From NCBI GenBank assembly GCA_002336845.1, contig DDEX01000020.1, positions 1 through 14,525 on the forward strand: DNA of 14,525 bases. Direction: 5' to 3'. Each line of letters starts with the position of its first letter. The stretch's first letter is position 1. Positions 6,708-14,525 of this stretch are shown piece by piece. The notes under the pieces are model-generated. The model made no database searches, was not told the DNA's origin, and saw only the letters and a program-made list of their open reading frames with translations. Source of the stretch: Rhodobacteraceae bacterium UBA1943. Lineage in GTDB: Bacteria; Pseudomonadota; Alphaproteobacteria; Rhodobacterales; Rhodobacteraceae. The position numbers were made by a program, and so were the translations under genes.

Positions 6708-9700
6708 TCAATAAACATCGCGCGCATAGAGGCCCCGCTCCTGCATGGCACGGAGATACTCCTCGGCGGCAGTCTCCGGCACTCCGCCATGCTGGCGGAT
6801 CACTGCTTTCAGCGCGAAGTCAACATCCTTCGCCATGCGGTTTGCATCGCCACAGACATAGACTGCCGCGCCGTTGGCGATCCAGCTCCAGAGCTCCACT
6901 CCCTGTTCCATCATCCTTTGCTGGACGTAGATTTTCTCTGCCTGATCGCGCGAGAAGGCCAGGTCCAGGCGCGAGAGGTGGCCGCTTGCCTGCCATGCCT
7001 CGATTTCGCTTCGGTAGTAGTAGTCGGTTGCGGCATGCTGTTCGCCGAAGAAGAGCCAGTTGCGCCCGGTTGCGCCGGTGGCCTGCCGGTCCTGCAGGAA
7101 GCCGCGGAAAGGGGCGATTCCGGTGCCGGGGCCGATCATGATGATGTCGCGCGCGCCATCCTCGGGCGGGTGGAAATAGGCCGAGGGCTGCAGGAAGATG
7201 CGTAACGCGCGCCCGGCGCAGCGGTCGGCGAGGAAGGTGGAGCAGACGCCTTTCCGCGCGCGGGCTCCGCAGGCATAGCGGAGGGTGGAGACGGTCAGCT
7301 CTACCTCTCCGGGCCGGACATGGGGGCTGGACGAGATTGAATATTGCCGTGGCTGCAGCGGCCGCAGCAGGGCGACCAGATCGGCGGGCGATATCTGCAG
7401 GCGCAGGTCGGCCAGCAGGTCCGGGATCTGTCGGGTCCAAAGCCAGCGGTCGAGATCGGCGCTTTTCGCGGGGTCCAGCAGGGGGGCGAAGATGGCATCC
7501 GGACAGCGGGTGGCAAGGGCCTCCAGAATGCCACGGGTGGGGCGGGCGATGTCCAGATGCAGGCGCAGAGCTTCTGCCAGCGGCATCACGTCCTGGTCCT
7601 TGGGGCGGACGGGGGCTTCGGGCGAGAGGCCGAGGTGGTTCAGGAGTTCCGCCACGAGGTCGGGGCAGTTTTCCGGCCAGACGCCTAGGGCGTCCCCGGC
7701 GCGATAGGTGAAGCCGGTCTCTGGCAGGGCGAAGCCGAATTGCCGCACCTCTTTCTGCGCGCCCGGGCCGCTGAGAAGGGTGTTGCGGATCAGACGGGTC
7801 GAGAGCGGCGCCTTGCGGGTGAAGGTTTTCGCAGGGGCTGACGCCTCGGGTGGCGGGGCGGTGGCTTCGTCTGTGCCGAGCGCTGCAAGAAGGGCGGTCA
7901 GCCAGGCTTCGGAGGTGTCCTCGAAATCCGGCTCGCAATCTGCGCGGGGGAGGATCGGGGTGCTGCCAAGCTCGGCCAGCCGCGCGTCGAGTTTGCGGCC
8001 GAAGCCGCAGAAGCTCGCATAGCTGGAATCGCCGAAGGCGAGCGTGGCGTGGCTGGTCTGGGTCAGGCGGGGCGCCGTGTCCTGCGACAGCATCCGCCAG
8101 AAATCGGCGCCATTGTCTGGCGGGTCGCCGTCGCCGAAGGTGCTGGTGAGGATCAGAAGCCGGGCGGCGGAGGTCAGCTCGGCAGGCTTCACCTGCGCCA
8201 TCGGCAGGAGTTTCACCGCATAGCCCGCGCCTTCCAGCCGGGTTCTGGTGGTGAAGGCAAAGCCCTCGGCATGGCCGGTCTGCGAGGCCCAGAGGAGAAG
8301 GACCGGGCCGCGCGAGGGGGCCTCGGCCTCGATGGGTTCCGGGGCGGGGGCGCGGGCGAAGAGGCCCGCAAGGAGGCCGTTCACATAGTGCCGCGTCTCG
8401 GCCGAAAGGGGCGCGGCGCCGGGTATCTGCGGCACGCCGGGCGTCTCGAACCCCTCGGGCACGCGCAGGCCGGTGGTAAAGCCGGAAAGCCAGGTCACCT
8501 CGACCGGCGACAGGCTGGGTGCAGGGGTTGCGGGAAGTCCGACCAGCCGGGCAAAGGCGTCGATGCGGGGATCGGCCTGTGCCAGGGCGGGGATGGTCAG
8601 GGCGTGTTTCAGCGCGCTGGTCCTCTCGGGCTGGGGCGGGTCGTCCATCGGGCCGGCAATGCGGGCCAGGGCGACGGCGGCGAACTTGAATTCGGGCTGT
8701 TGCGAGATCGGATCGGTGGCATCGCTGGTGGCGGCATTGACGGCGAGGTCCTCGCCGAAACTGTCATTCCAGTGGAAGGGGGCGAAGCATGTGCCCGGGC
8801 GGACGCGGTCGCTGATCTGGGCGGGCAGGACGGCGCGGCCGCGGCGCGAGCGCAGCTCGACCCGGTCGCGTTCGGAGATGCCGAGGGCGGTGGCATCCTC
8901 GGGGTGAAGCTCCAGAAACGGGCCGGGGTTCAGCTTGTTCAGATGCGGCACCTTCCCGGTCTTGGTCAGCGTGTGCCACTGGTGCTGCAAACGCCCGGTG
9001 TTCAGGACCATGGGGAAATCGGCATCCGGCATCTCGGCCGGGTCCATATGCGGGCGCGGCAGGAAGGCGGCGCGGCCCGAGGGCGTGGCGAAGACGGGGC
9101 CGTTCTCGCCCAGATAGCGGATCGGGTTTCGGTCTTCGGTGGCGCCGGGCGGCAGGGGCCATTGCAGGGGCGTCTCGCCGAGGCGTGCATGGCTGGCGCC
9201 GCGGATGTCGTAGCCGGTGGCGGGGTTGTCGAAGCCGGTGATCTCGGCAAAGACTTGCGCCGCGGAAGCATAGGTGAAGGCCTCGGCATAGCCCATCTCG
9301 CAGGCGACACGGGCGATGATCTGCCAGTCGGCCATCGCCTCACCCGGCGGATCGACCACCTTGGGGCAGAGGGTCATGTTGCGCTCCGAGTTCACCATCA
9401 CCCCGTCACCCTCGGCCCAGAGGGCGGCGGGCAGGATGATATCGGCATGGCGGTTGGTTTCGGTGTCAAGGAAGGCGTCCTGGGTCACCACCAGCTCGGC
9501 GGCCTTCAGGGCGTCGAGCACGCGGCTGCGGTTCGCCGTGCTGGCGACGGGGTTGGTGCAGATGACCCAGAGGCCCTTGATCCGCCCCTCGGACATATCG
9601 CGGAACATGTCCACCGTGCCGCCGCCGGCTTCGGGGCGGAGCGTCCCGGGGGGGAGGTTCCAGGCAGTTTCGGCAAAGGCGCGGTCTTTGGGGTTCAGGC

Positions 9701-10775
9701 CCGAGCGCTGGCCGGGCAGGCCGGGGCCCATATAACCCATCTCGCGCCCGCCCATGGCGTTGGGTTGGCCGGTCAGCGAGAAGGGGCCAGAGCCGGGGCG
9801 ACAGATCGCGCCAGTCGCCAGATGCAGGTTGCAGAGCGCATTGGTGTTCCAGGTGCCATGGGTTGACTGGTTGAGGCCCATGGTCCAGAGGCTCATCCAC
9901 TCCGCCGCCGCGCCGATCATTTCGGCGGCCCGGAGTATGTCGGCCACTGGCAGGCCGGTGAGGTCGGCAACCTTTTCCGGCGGGTAGTCGGCCAGGAAGG
10001 CGGGCATCGCCTCCCAGCCCTCGGTATGGGCGGCGATGAAGGCGGGGTCGGTGTGGCCGGCGGCGTGAAGAAGGTGCAGAAGGCCGTTCAGCAGCGCAAG
10101 GTCGGTGCCGGGGCGGATCTGCAGGAAGAGGTCGGCCTTCTCGGCGGTGGCGTTGCGGCGGGGGTCGATGACGATCAGCTTCGCACCTTGCTTCACCCGG
10201 TCCATCATCCGCAGGAACAGGATCGGGTGGCAGTCGGCCATATTGGCGCCGATGACGAAAAAGAGGTCGGCACCCTCGAAGTCCTGATACGACCCGGGCG
10301 GCGCGTCCGAGCCGAGGGATAGTTTGTAGCCCGACCCCGCACTCGCCATGCAGAGGCGCGAGTTCGACTCGATGTGTTTGGTGCGGATGAAGCCCTTGGC
10401 GAGCTTGTTGGCCAGGTATTGCGCCTCGATCGACATCTGGCCCGAGACGTAAAGCGCCATGGCGTCCGGCCCGTCGCGGTCGATGATACGGCGGAAGCCC
10501 TGCGCCGTGCGGCGGATTGCCTCGTCCATCGGGAGGGGGGCGTGGTCGTTCCCGCCCGGCATCCGGGCGAAGGCGCGTTCGGCCCTTCCGGGGGCGGTGA
10601 TCGGGATGTGGCAGGAGGCGCCCTTGGTGCAGAGGCGGCCGAAATTGGTCGGGTGGGCCTTGTCGCCCGAGACTTTGGTGATGCGGCCGCCCTGCACCTC
10701 GAAGATGACGCCGCAGCCTACCCCGCAATAGGGGCAGGCTGAACGGTGCCTCGTGACGGGGGCGGCGGCGTCCAT
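6708..10775 (-). CDS. nasA: NasA-type assimilatory nitrate reductase fused to a CysJ-like NADPH diflavin reductase
   Basis: A 1355-residue cytoplasmic enzyme reducing nitrate to nitrite. Residues 1-700 are the molybdenum part: a [4Fe-4S] site C14-x2-C17-x3-C21-x27-C49, the bis-MGD domain with Cys142 as probable Mo ligand (SNSRLCMASAG), and the dinucleotide-binding domain (about 585-700). After a linker (705-820) come a flavodoxin domain (823-965, SQTGHAEG and FGDSSY), an FAD domain (990-1200, RQYSISSSP at 1143-1151, GVCSTF) and an NADPH domain (GPGTGIAPFRGFLQ 1215-1228, YVCGD, terminal Tyr). The likely electron path is NADPH to FAD to FMN to Fe-S to Mo. The C-terminal BFD-type [2Fe-2S] domain found in some NasA proteins is absent. 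It is the last gene of the operon, 4 nt after cobA. Database naming for this fusion is 'bifunctional nitrate reductase/sulfite reductase flavoprotein subunit alpha'; no sulfite activity is implied. Confidence 0.95.
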   Translation of the reverse strand: MDAAAPVTRHRSACPYCGVGCGVIFEVQGGRITKVSGDKAHPTNFGRLCTKGASCHIPITAPGRAERAFARMPGGNDHAPLPMDEAIRRTAQGFRRIIDRDGPDAMALYVSGQMSIEAQYLANKLAKGFIRTKHIESNSRLCMASAGSGYKLSLGSDAPPGSYQDFEGADLFFVIGANMADCHPILFLRMMDRVKQGAKLIVIDPRRNATAEKADLFLQIRPGTDLALLNGLLHLLHAAGHTDPAFIAAHTEGWEAMPAFLADYPPEKVADLTGLPVADILRAAEMIGAAAEWMSLWTMGLNQSTHGTWNTNALCNLHLATGAICRPGSGPFSLTGQPNAMGGREMGYMGPGLPGQRSGLNPKDRAFAETAWNLPPGTLRPEAGGGTVDMFRDMSEGRIKGLWVICTNPVASTANRSRVLDALKAAELVVTQDAFLDTETNRHADIILPAALWAEGDGVMVNSERNMTLCPKVVDPPGEAMADWQIIARVACEMGYAEAFTYASAAQVFAEITGFDNPATGYDIRGASHARLGETPLQWPLPPGATEDRNPIRYLGENGPVFATPSGRAAFLPRPHMDPAEMPDADFPMVLNTGRLQHQWHTLTKTGKVPHLNKLNPGPFLELHPEDATALGISERDRVELRSRRGRAVLPAQISDRVRPGTCFAPFHWNDSFGEDLAVNAATSDATDPISQQPEFKFAAVALARIAGPMDDPPQPERTSALKHALTIPALAQADPRIDAFARLVGLPATPAPSLSPVEVTWLSGFTTGLRVPEGFETPGVPQIPGAAPLSAETRHYVNGLLAGLFARAPAPEPIEAEAPSRGPVLLLWASQTGHAEGFAFTTRTRLEGAGYAVKLLPMAQVKPAELTSAARLLILTSTFGDGDPPDNGADFWRMLSQDTAPRLTQTSHATLAFGDSSYASFCGFGRKLDARLAELGSTPILPRADCEPDFEDTSEAWLTALLAALGTDEATAPPPEASAPAKTFTRKAPLSTRLIRNTLLSGPGAQKEVRQFGFALPETGFTYRAGDALGVWPENCPDLVAELLNHLGLSPEAPVRPKDQDVMPLAEALRLHLDIARPTRGILEALATRCPDAIFAPLLDPAKSADLDRWLWTRQIPDLLADLRLQISPADLVALLRPLQPRQYSISSSPHVRPGEVELTVSTLRYACGARARKGVCSTFLADRCAGRALRIFLQPSAYFHPPEDGARDIIMIGPGTGIAPFRGFLQDRQATGATGRNWLFFGEQHAATDYYYRSEIEAWQASGHLSRLDLAFSRDQAEKIYVQQRMMEQGVELWSWIANGAAVYVCGDANRMAKDVDFALKAVIRQHGGVPETAAEEYLRAMQERGLYARDVY

Positions 10776-10779
10776 GGTC

Positions 10780-11517
10780 CTAGGCGATCAGGGCTAACGC
10801 GATGGCGGCCGCTTTGGGGCGGCGGACGAAGATGATGGCGGGGCCTTTGAGGCCGTTTGCCATCACCTCAGCCCGCATCCGGCCAAGGGTGCTGGCAAGC
10901 TGGCGTTCGCGGCCGGTACTGGCATTCGAGACGATTTCTACCACCGTATCGGCGGGCAGGCCTGCGGCGATCAGGCTGGCCTCGATCTCTGCCAATTTGC
11001 CCATCGCCATATACAGCGCCAGCGTGGTGCCGGGGCGCAGCAGCGCGCCCCAGTCCGGCGCCTCATCGCCCGGGCGGCAGGTGCCGGTGGCGATGACCAG
11101 ATTGTCGGTCTCGCCCCGTTCCGTCAGTGGGCGGCCAATCGAAGCAGCGGCGGCCGAGGCGGCGGTGACGCCGGGGACGATCTCGATGGGGATGCCGGCG
11201 GCGCGGGCGGCCGACAGTTCCTCACAGGCGCGTCCGAAGACCGAGGGGTCGCCGGATTTCAGCCGCACCACATTGCGGCCCGCACGGGCGGAGGCGACGA
11301 TCACTGCGTTGATCCGGTCCTGCGGCCAGGCATGGGCGCCGACCTCCTTGCCGGTGAAAACCATTTCCACCTGCGGCCCGGCCAGGGCCAGGACCGCAGG
11401 GTCGATCAGCCGGTCGAAATAGATCACATCCGCCGAACGAATACGGTCGAGCGCCCGCAGGGTCAGCAGGTCGGCCGCCCCAGGCCCCGCGCCGACGAGA
11501 GAGATGGAACCTGTCAT
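10780..11517 (-). CDS. cobA: Uroporphyrinogen-III C-methyltransferase (SUMT)
   Basis: A 245-residue single-domain SUMT that uses SAM to methylate uroporphyrinogen III at C2 and C7, giving precorrin-2, the precursor of siroheme (and cobalamin). Motifs: VGAGPGAADLLTLRA (8-22), VVRLKSGDPSVFGRACEE (83-100; Ser replaces the more common Gly in LKGGDP), PGVTAASAAAA (115-125), LTERG (131-135) and ALYMAMGKL (167-175). The dehydrogenase/ferrochelatase half found in CysG is absent, so those steps must be encoded elsewhere. Its start overlaps the nirD stop (ATGA, 11514-11517). Placement in a nitrite reductase operon points to siroheme supply for NirB. Confidence 0.95.
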   Translation of the reverse strand: MTGSISLVGAGPGAADLLTLRALDRIRSADVIYFDRLIDPAVLALAGPQVEMVFTGKEVGAHAWPQDRINAVIVASARAGRNVVRLKSGDPSVFGRACEELSAARAAGIPIEIVPGVTAASAAAASIGRPLTERGETDNLVIATGTCRPGDEAPDWGALLRPGTTLALYMAMGKLAEIEASLIAAGLPADTVVEIVSNASTGRERQLASTLGRMRAEVMANGLKGPAIIFVRRPKAAAIALALIA

Positions 11518-11855
11518 CGTCCCCCCCAGGCTGTGGATTTCATGCAGGCGGTGTCGAGGAAGATGCGCCCCCCTTCCACCCGCACATGCCAGACCGGGAC
11601 GGCGCCCTCATCCGCGCCCTGAGCAACCCCGGTGTTCAGATCGAACACCCAGTTGTGCAACGGGCAGGTGACGCGGTCGCCGTGGACGATGCCCTCGGAC
11701 AGGGGGCCGCCCTTGTGGGGGCAGCGGTCGGTCAGGGCGAAGACGCGATCTTCCATGGTGCGGAAGACGGCGACGCAGCCTTGCGGGGTTTTCACCACGC
11801 GCGCGCCCTGACGGGGGATGTCCTCCAGCGCGCCGATGTCGATGAAACGGCTCAT
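11514..11855 (-). CDS. nirD: Nitrite reductase small subunit, Rieske-type
   Basis: A 113-residue subunit of the assimilatory NAD(P)H nitrite reductase. Unlike E. coli NirD, in which the cluster ligands are missing, it keeps a full Rieske [2Fe-2S] signature: C45-P-H47-K-G-G and C64-P-L-H67, so it probably binds a cluster. Its ATG overlaps the nirB stop codon (ATGA, 11852-11855) and its own stop overlaps the cobA start, so translational coupling and fixed stoichiometry are likely. Confidence 0.93.
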   Translation of the reverse strand: MSRFIDIGALEDIPRQGARVVKTPQGCVAVFRTMEDRVFALTDRCPHKGGPLSEGIVHGDRVTCPLHNWVFDLNTGVAQGADEGAVPVWHVRVEGGRIFLDTACMKSTAWGGR

Positions 11856-14290
11856 TCTGCGGCCTCCACCCGGCTAAGGTCCGCCATGGCGGCCCATTTG
11901 GCGCGCTCGGTGACGCGGGAGTGTTCGGCCCAGGGGTCCTTTCGATAGACGGATTGGCTGATCTCGAACCGCTCCACCAGGGCGCGGCGGGTATCCGGAT
12001 CATCGACCACCCGTTCGCGCACCCAGTTGAGGCCGACCTTGGCGATCCATTTGTAGGGCCGGTCCAGATACTTGGCGTTCTCGCGGAAAAGCTGGACGAA
12101 GGCGACGGTGATCTCGACCGCCTCATCCTCGGTCGTGGCGGTGGTCAGGGGTTCGGTCTCTTTCAGGTCCATCCCCGCCGCGCCGCCGACGCCGATCTGG
12201 TAGCCCGAGTCCACGCAGACGACGCCCACATCCTTGCAAGTCGCCTCGGCGCAGTTCCTCGGGCAGCCCGAAACGCCGAGCTTTACCTTGTGCGGTGTCC
12301 ACGATCCCCAGAGGGTCTTCTCCAGCCGGATGCCGAGGCCGGTGGAATCCTGTGTGCCGAAGCGGCAGAACTCGGAGCCGACGCAGGTCTTCACCGTCCG
12401 CAGGCCCTTGGAATAGGCGTGGCCAGAGACGAGGCCCGCAGCGTTCAGATCGGCCCACATATGCGGCAGATCCTCTTTCCTCACGCCCAGCAGATCGATG
12501 CGCTGGCCGCCAGTGACCTTGACCATCGGCACGTTGTATTTGTCGGCCGCATCGGCGATGGCGCGAAGTTCGGAGGCGCTGGTGACGCCGCCCCACATGC
12601 GCGGGACGACCGAATAAGTGCCGTCCTTCTGGATATTGGCGTGGTTGCGTTCATTGACGAAGCGGCTTTGCCGGTCGTCGGAGTATTCCAGCGGCCATTC
12701 GGCCAGCAGGTAGAAGTTCAGCGCCGGGCGGCAAGAGTGGCAGCCGCCGACGGTCTTCCAGCCAAGCTCCTGCATCACCGCCGGGATCGACTTCAGCGCC
12801 ATGGATTTGATCAGGCGGCGCACATCCTCATGCGTGTGGTCGCAGCATTTGCACATCGGCTGGACCGTGGGCTTGGCGAATTCGTCGCCAAGGGTCAGGG
12901 CCAGAAGCTGTTCGACCAGCCCGGTGCAGGTGCCGCAGGAGGCGCTGGCCTTGCAGCCCCCCCGCACGGCATCAAGGCTATGGGCGCCGCCCTTGATCGT
13001 CTGCACGATGGTGCCCTTGCAGACACCGTTGCAGCCGCATATTTCCGCGCTGTCCGGCATGGCGGCTATGGCGGCCAAGGGGTCGGCCTTGCCGGCGCCT
13101 GCCGTGGGGCCAAAGATCAGCGTGTCTCTCAGATCGGAAATGTCGGCTGCGTCCTTGATCTGGTTGAAGAACCAGGTCCCATCGGCGGTATCGCCATACA
13201 TCACCGCACCGACAATGCGGTTTCCTTCCAGCACCAGCCGCTTGTAGATGCCGCGGCCGGGATCGCGGAAGACGATATCCTCGCGCCCATCCTTCTCGGC
13301 GAAATCGCCCGCGCTGAAGAGGTCGCAGCCGGTGACCTTCAGCTTGGTCGCGGTCTGGACCGGGCGGAAGGCGGCCTCCTGGGCGATCAGCGTCTGCGCC
13401 AGAACCTTCGCCTGGTCGTAGAGGGGGGCGACGAGGCCAAAAAGCTGGCCATCGTGTTCCACGCATTCGCCGAGTGCGAGGATGTCGGGGTCCGAGGTGA
13501 CCATGGCGTCATCGACGATCAGACCACGGTTGACCTCAAGCCCCGCGTCATTGGCGAGACGCGTTTCTGGGCGGATGCCCACGGCCATGACGACGATATC
13601 CGCCGGGTAGGTGGTGCCGTCCTCCAGAAGCACCGCCTCGACCTTTACGTCGCCGAGGATAGCTTTGGTGGCGCCCTTGCAATGCACCTTGATGCCGCGG
13701 CGTTCGAGGTCTTTTTGCAGCAGATACCCGGCTGCCGGATCGAGCTGACGCTCCATCAGGTGGCCCATCAGGTGGATGACGGTGACCTCCATCCCCAGGA
13801 TGCGCAGGCCCGCCGCCGCCTCCAGCCCAAGAAGGCCGCCGCCGATCACCACGGCGCTGCCGCCCTGCCCGGCCGCCGCGATCATCGCGTTGGTATCGTC
13901 GAGGTCGCGGAAGGTGATGACGCCGGGCAGTTTGTGGCCGGGGACCGGGATGATGAAGGGGGCAGAGCCGGTGGCGACGACCAGCTTGTCATAGGCGGTT
14001 TCGCCGCCCGCGCTGACCACCACCTTGCGGTTGCGGTCGATCTTCACCACCGCCTCGCCGAAGCGGGTATGGATGCCAGCGGCCTGATACCAAGCCTCGT
14101 CATGGGTGACGATCTGCTCGTAGCTTTTCTCGCCCGACAGCACCGGCGAGAGCATCAGGCGGTTGTAGTTCCCCCGCGGCTCACCATTGAAAAGGGTGAT
14201 GTCGAAGGCGCCGGGCGCGGTTTCAAGGATGTGTTCGAGGGCACGGCCCGAGGCCATCCCCGCGCCGATCACGACAAGTTTCTGGGTCAT
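11852..14290 (-). CDS. nirB: Assimilatory nitrite reductase [NAD(P)H], large subunit
   Basis: An 812-residue flavo-siroheme enzyme reducing nitrite to ammonium. Domains in order: FAD/NAD(P)H oxidoreductase (1-300; VVIGAGMASGR at 6-16, second nucleotide fold VVIGGGLLGLEAA at 147-159); a [2Fe-2S] BFD-like domain with C418, C420, C452 and C455; a second Cys-rich BFD-like unit with C480, C482, C517 and C520; then the two halves of the nitrite/sulfite reductase domain. The siroheme/[4Fe-4S] ligands are C636-x5-C642 and C676-x3-C680. Length and order match NirB/NasB. The ATG at 14290 places the FAD motif at the usual distance; the open frame runs on to 14347 but that part overlaps the upstream transporter gene. 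It follows that gene by 4 nt. Confidence 0.96.
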   Translation of the reverse strand: MTQKLVVIGAGMASGRALEHILETAPGAFDITLFNGEPRGNYNRLMLSPVLSGEKSYEQIVTHDEAWYQAAGIHTRFGEAVVKIDRNRKVVVSAGGETAYDKLVVATGSAPFIIPVPGHKLPGVITFRDLDDTNAMIAAAGQGGSAVVIGGGLLGLEAAAGLRILGMEVTVIHLMGHLMERQLDPAAGYLLQKDLERRGIKVHCKGATKAILGDVKVEAVLLEDGTTYPADIVVMAVGIRPETRLANDAGLEVNRGLIVDDAMVTSDPDILALGECVEHDGQLFGLVAPLYDQAKVLAQTLIAQEAAFRPVQTATKLKVTGCDLFSAGDFAEKDGREDIVFRDPGRGIYKRLVLEGNRIVGAVMYGDTADGTWFFNQIKDAADISDLRDTLIFGPTAGAGKADPLAAIAAMPDSAEICGCNGVCKGTIVQTIKGGAHSLDAVRGGCKASASCGTCTGLVEQLLALTLGDEFAKPTVQPMCKCCDHTHEDVRRLIKSMALKSIPAVMQELGWKTVGGCHSCRPALNFYLLAEWPLEYSDDRQSRFVNERNHANIQKDGTYSVVPRMWGGVTSASELRAIADAADKYNVPMVKVTGGQRIDLLGVRKEDLPHMWADLNAAGLVSGHAYSKGLRTVKTCVGSEFCRFGTQDSTGLGIRLEKTLWGSWTPHKVKLGVSGCPRNCAEATCKDVGVVCVDSGYQIGVGGAAGMDLKETEPLTTATTEDEAVEITVAFVQLFRENAKYLDRPYKWIAKVGLNWVRERVVDDPDTRRALVERFEISQSVYRKDPWAEHSRVTERAKWAAMADLSRVEAAE

Positions 14291-14294
14291 GGGC

Positions 14295-14525
14295 TTACTC
14301 CGCCGCTTCGACGAAACGATGACGCTCGTATAGGAACCGCAGCACACCCTCGCGTGCGGCGAGGTAGCTTGCGTCGGTGGCCAGCGCGAGCCGATCGCGC
14401 GGGCGGGACAAGAGCACGTCCTGCACCTCGCCGATGGTGGCCGAGGGGCCGTTGGTCATCATCACGATGCGGTCGGCCAGCAGGACGGCTTCGTCCACGT
14501 CATGGGTGATCATGATCATGGTGTT
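14295..14525 (-). CDS. Nitrate ABC transporter ATP-binding protein, C-terminal fragment
   Basis: The last 77 codons of an ABC transporter ATPase; the gene continues past the window edge. The visible part begins at the switch region, N-T-M-I-M-I-T-H-D, with the H-loop histidine, then DEAVLLADRIVMMTNGP, which closely fits the NrtD/NasD ATPases of nitrate importers. Walker A, signature and Walker B motifs lie outside. It ends with TAA 4 nt before nirB, so it is in the same transcript and supplies nitrate to the downstream enzymes. Substrate assignment (nitrate/nitrite rather than cyanate or taurine) leans on this neighbourhood. Confidence 0.9.
   Translation of the reverse strand, partial: NTMIMITHDVDEAVLLADRIVMMTNGPSATIGEVQDVLLSRPRDRLALATDASYLAAREGVLRFLYERHRFVEAAE

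Noticed and set aside
8049..9866. 605-codon open frame on the + strand opposite nasA
   Set aside because: Same effect: antisense frame kept open by G/C-rich third positions, without motifs; the minus-strand protein is intact.
14291..14347. N-terminal extension of nirB by 19 residues
   Set aside because: It would overlap the transporter ATPase gene and places non-homologous residues before the FAD motif; ATG at 14290 fits the family start.
11921..14509. 862-codon open frame on the + strand opposite nirB
   Set aside because: It mirrors nirB in a GC-rich genome. Its translation is low-complexity (Gly, Ala, Asp, His, Arg) without a recognisable domain, while the minus strand encodes a full NirB with all ligands.

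Overview
The window comes from a GC-rich alphaproteobacterial chromosome, most likely a member of the Rhodobacteraceae (Rhodobacter, Paracoccus, Tabrizicola and relatives). The reasons are strong G/C bias at third codon positions, the OGDH genes odhB and lpd close together, an acidic 'FYDLN' TIGR02300-type protein next to tRNA-Ala, an intergenic hairpin of a type I associate with this family (CAAATATCC..GGGGGTCCGGGGGC), and a nitrate-assimilation operon whose nitrate reductase is fused to a diflavin reductase. The assignment rests on recognition of the sequences; no search was run.

Left part (1-4333, + strand): the 3' end of odhB (E2 of 2-oxoglutarate dehydrogenase) is followed by a long inverted repeat, then an unusually AT-rich gene for a three-helix membrane protein of unknown function. 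A small alpha/beta-barrel-like protein, a family 2-type glycosyltransferase and a MAPEG membrane protein follow, with three stop/start contacts between genes. Then comes lpd (E3). Near-identical GC-rich hairpin repeats flank lpd; the downstream one sits between the convergent ends of lpd and a GntR regulator and probably ends both transcripts.

Middle (4334-6707): two minus-strand genes (YgjP-type metallopeptidase, then a GntR/FCD regulator) diverge from a plus-strand gene for the TIGR02300-type acidic protein. After that come a recognisable promoter, tRNA-Ala(GGC), a structured AT-rich trailer and an intrinsic terminator. The remaining gene-free stretch up to 6707 holds a possible 53-codon ORF and another hairpin.

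Right part (6708-14525, - strand): a tightly packed nitrate/nitrite assimilation operon. In transcription order it has the end of a nitrate ABC transporter ATPase, nirB (siroheme nitrite reductase large subunit), nirD (Rieske-type small subunit), cobA (uroporphyrinogen-III methyltransferase, supplying siroheme precursor) and a 1355-residue NasA-type nitrate reductase with its own flavodoxin, FAD and NADPH domains. Gaps are 4 nt or less, or are ATGA overlaps. Together these genes take up nitrate, reduce it to nitrite and then to ammonium, and help make the cofactor needed. The operon promoter lies outside the window.

Most of the window is ordinary metabolism. The items most worth a second look are the one-chain NADPH-nitrate reductase architecture, the AT-rich membrane gene between odhB and lpd, and the structured tRNA trailer with the unexplained 383-nt stretch next to it.
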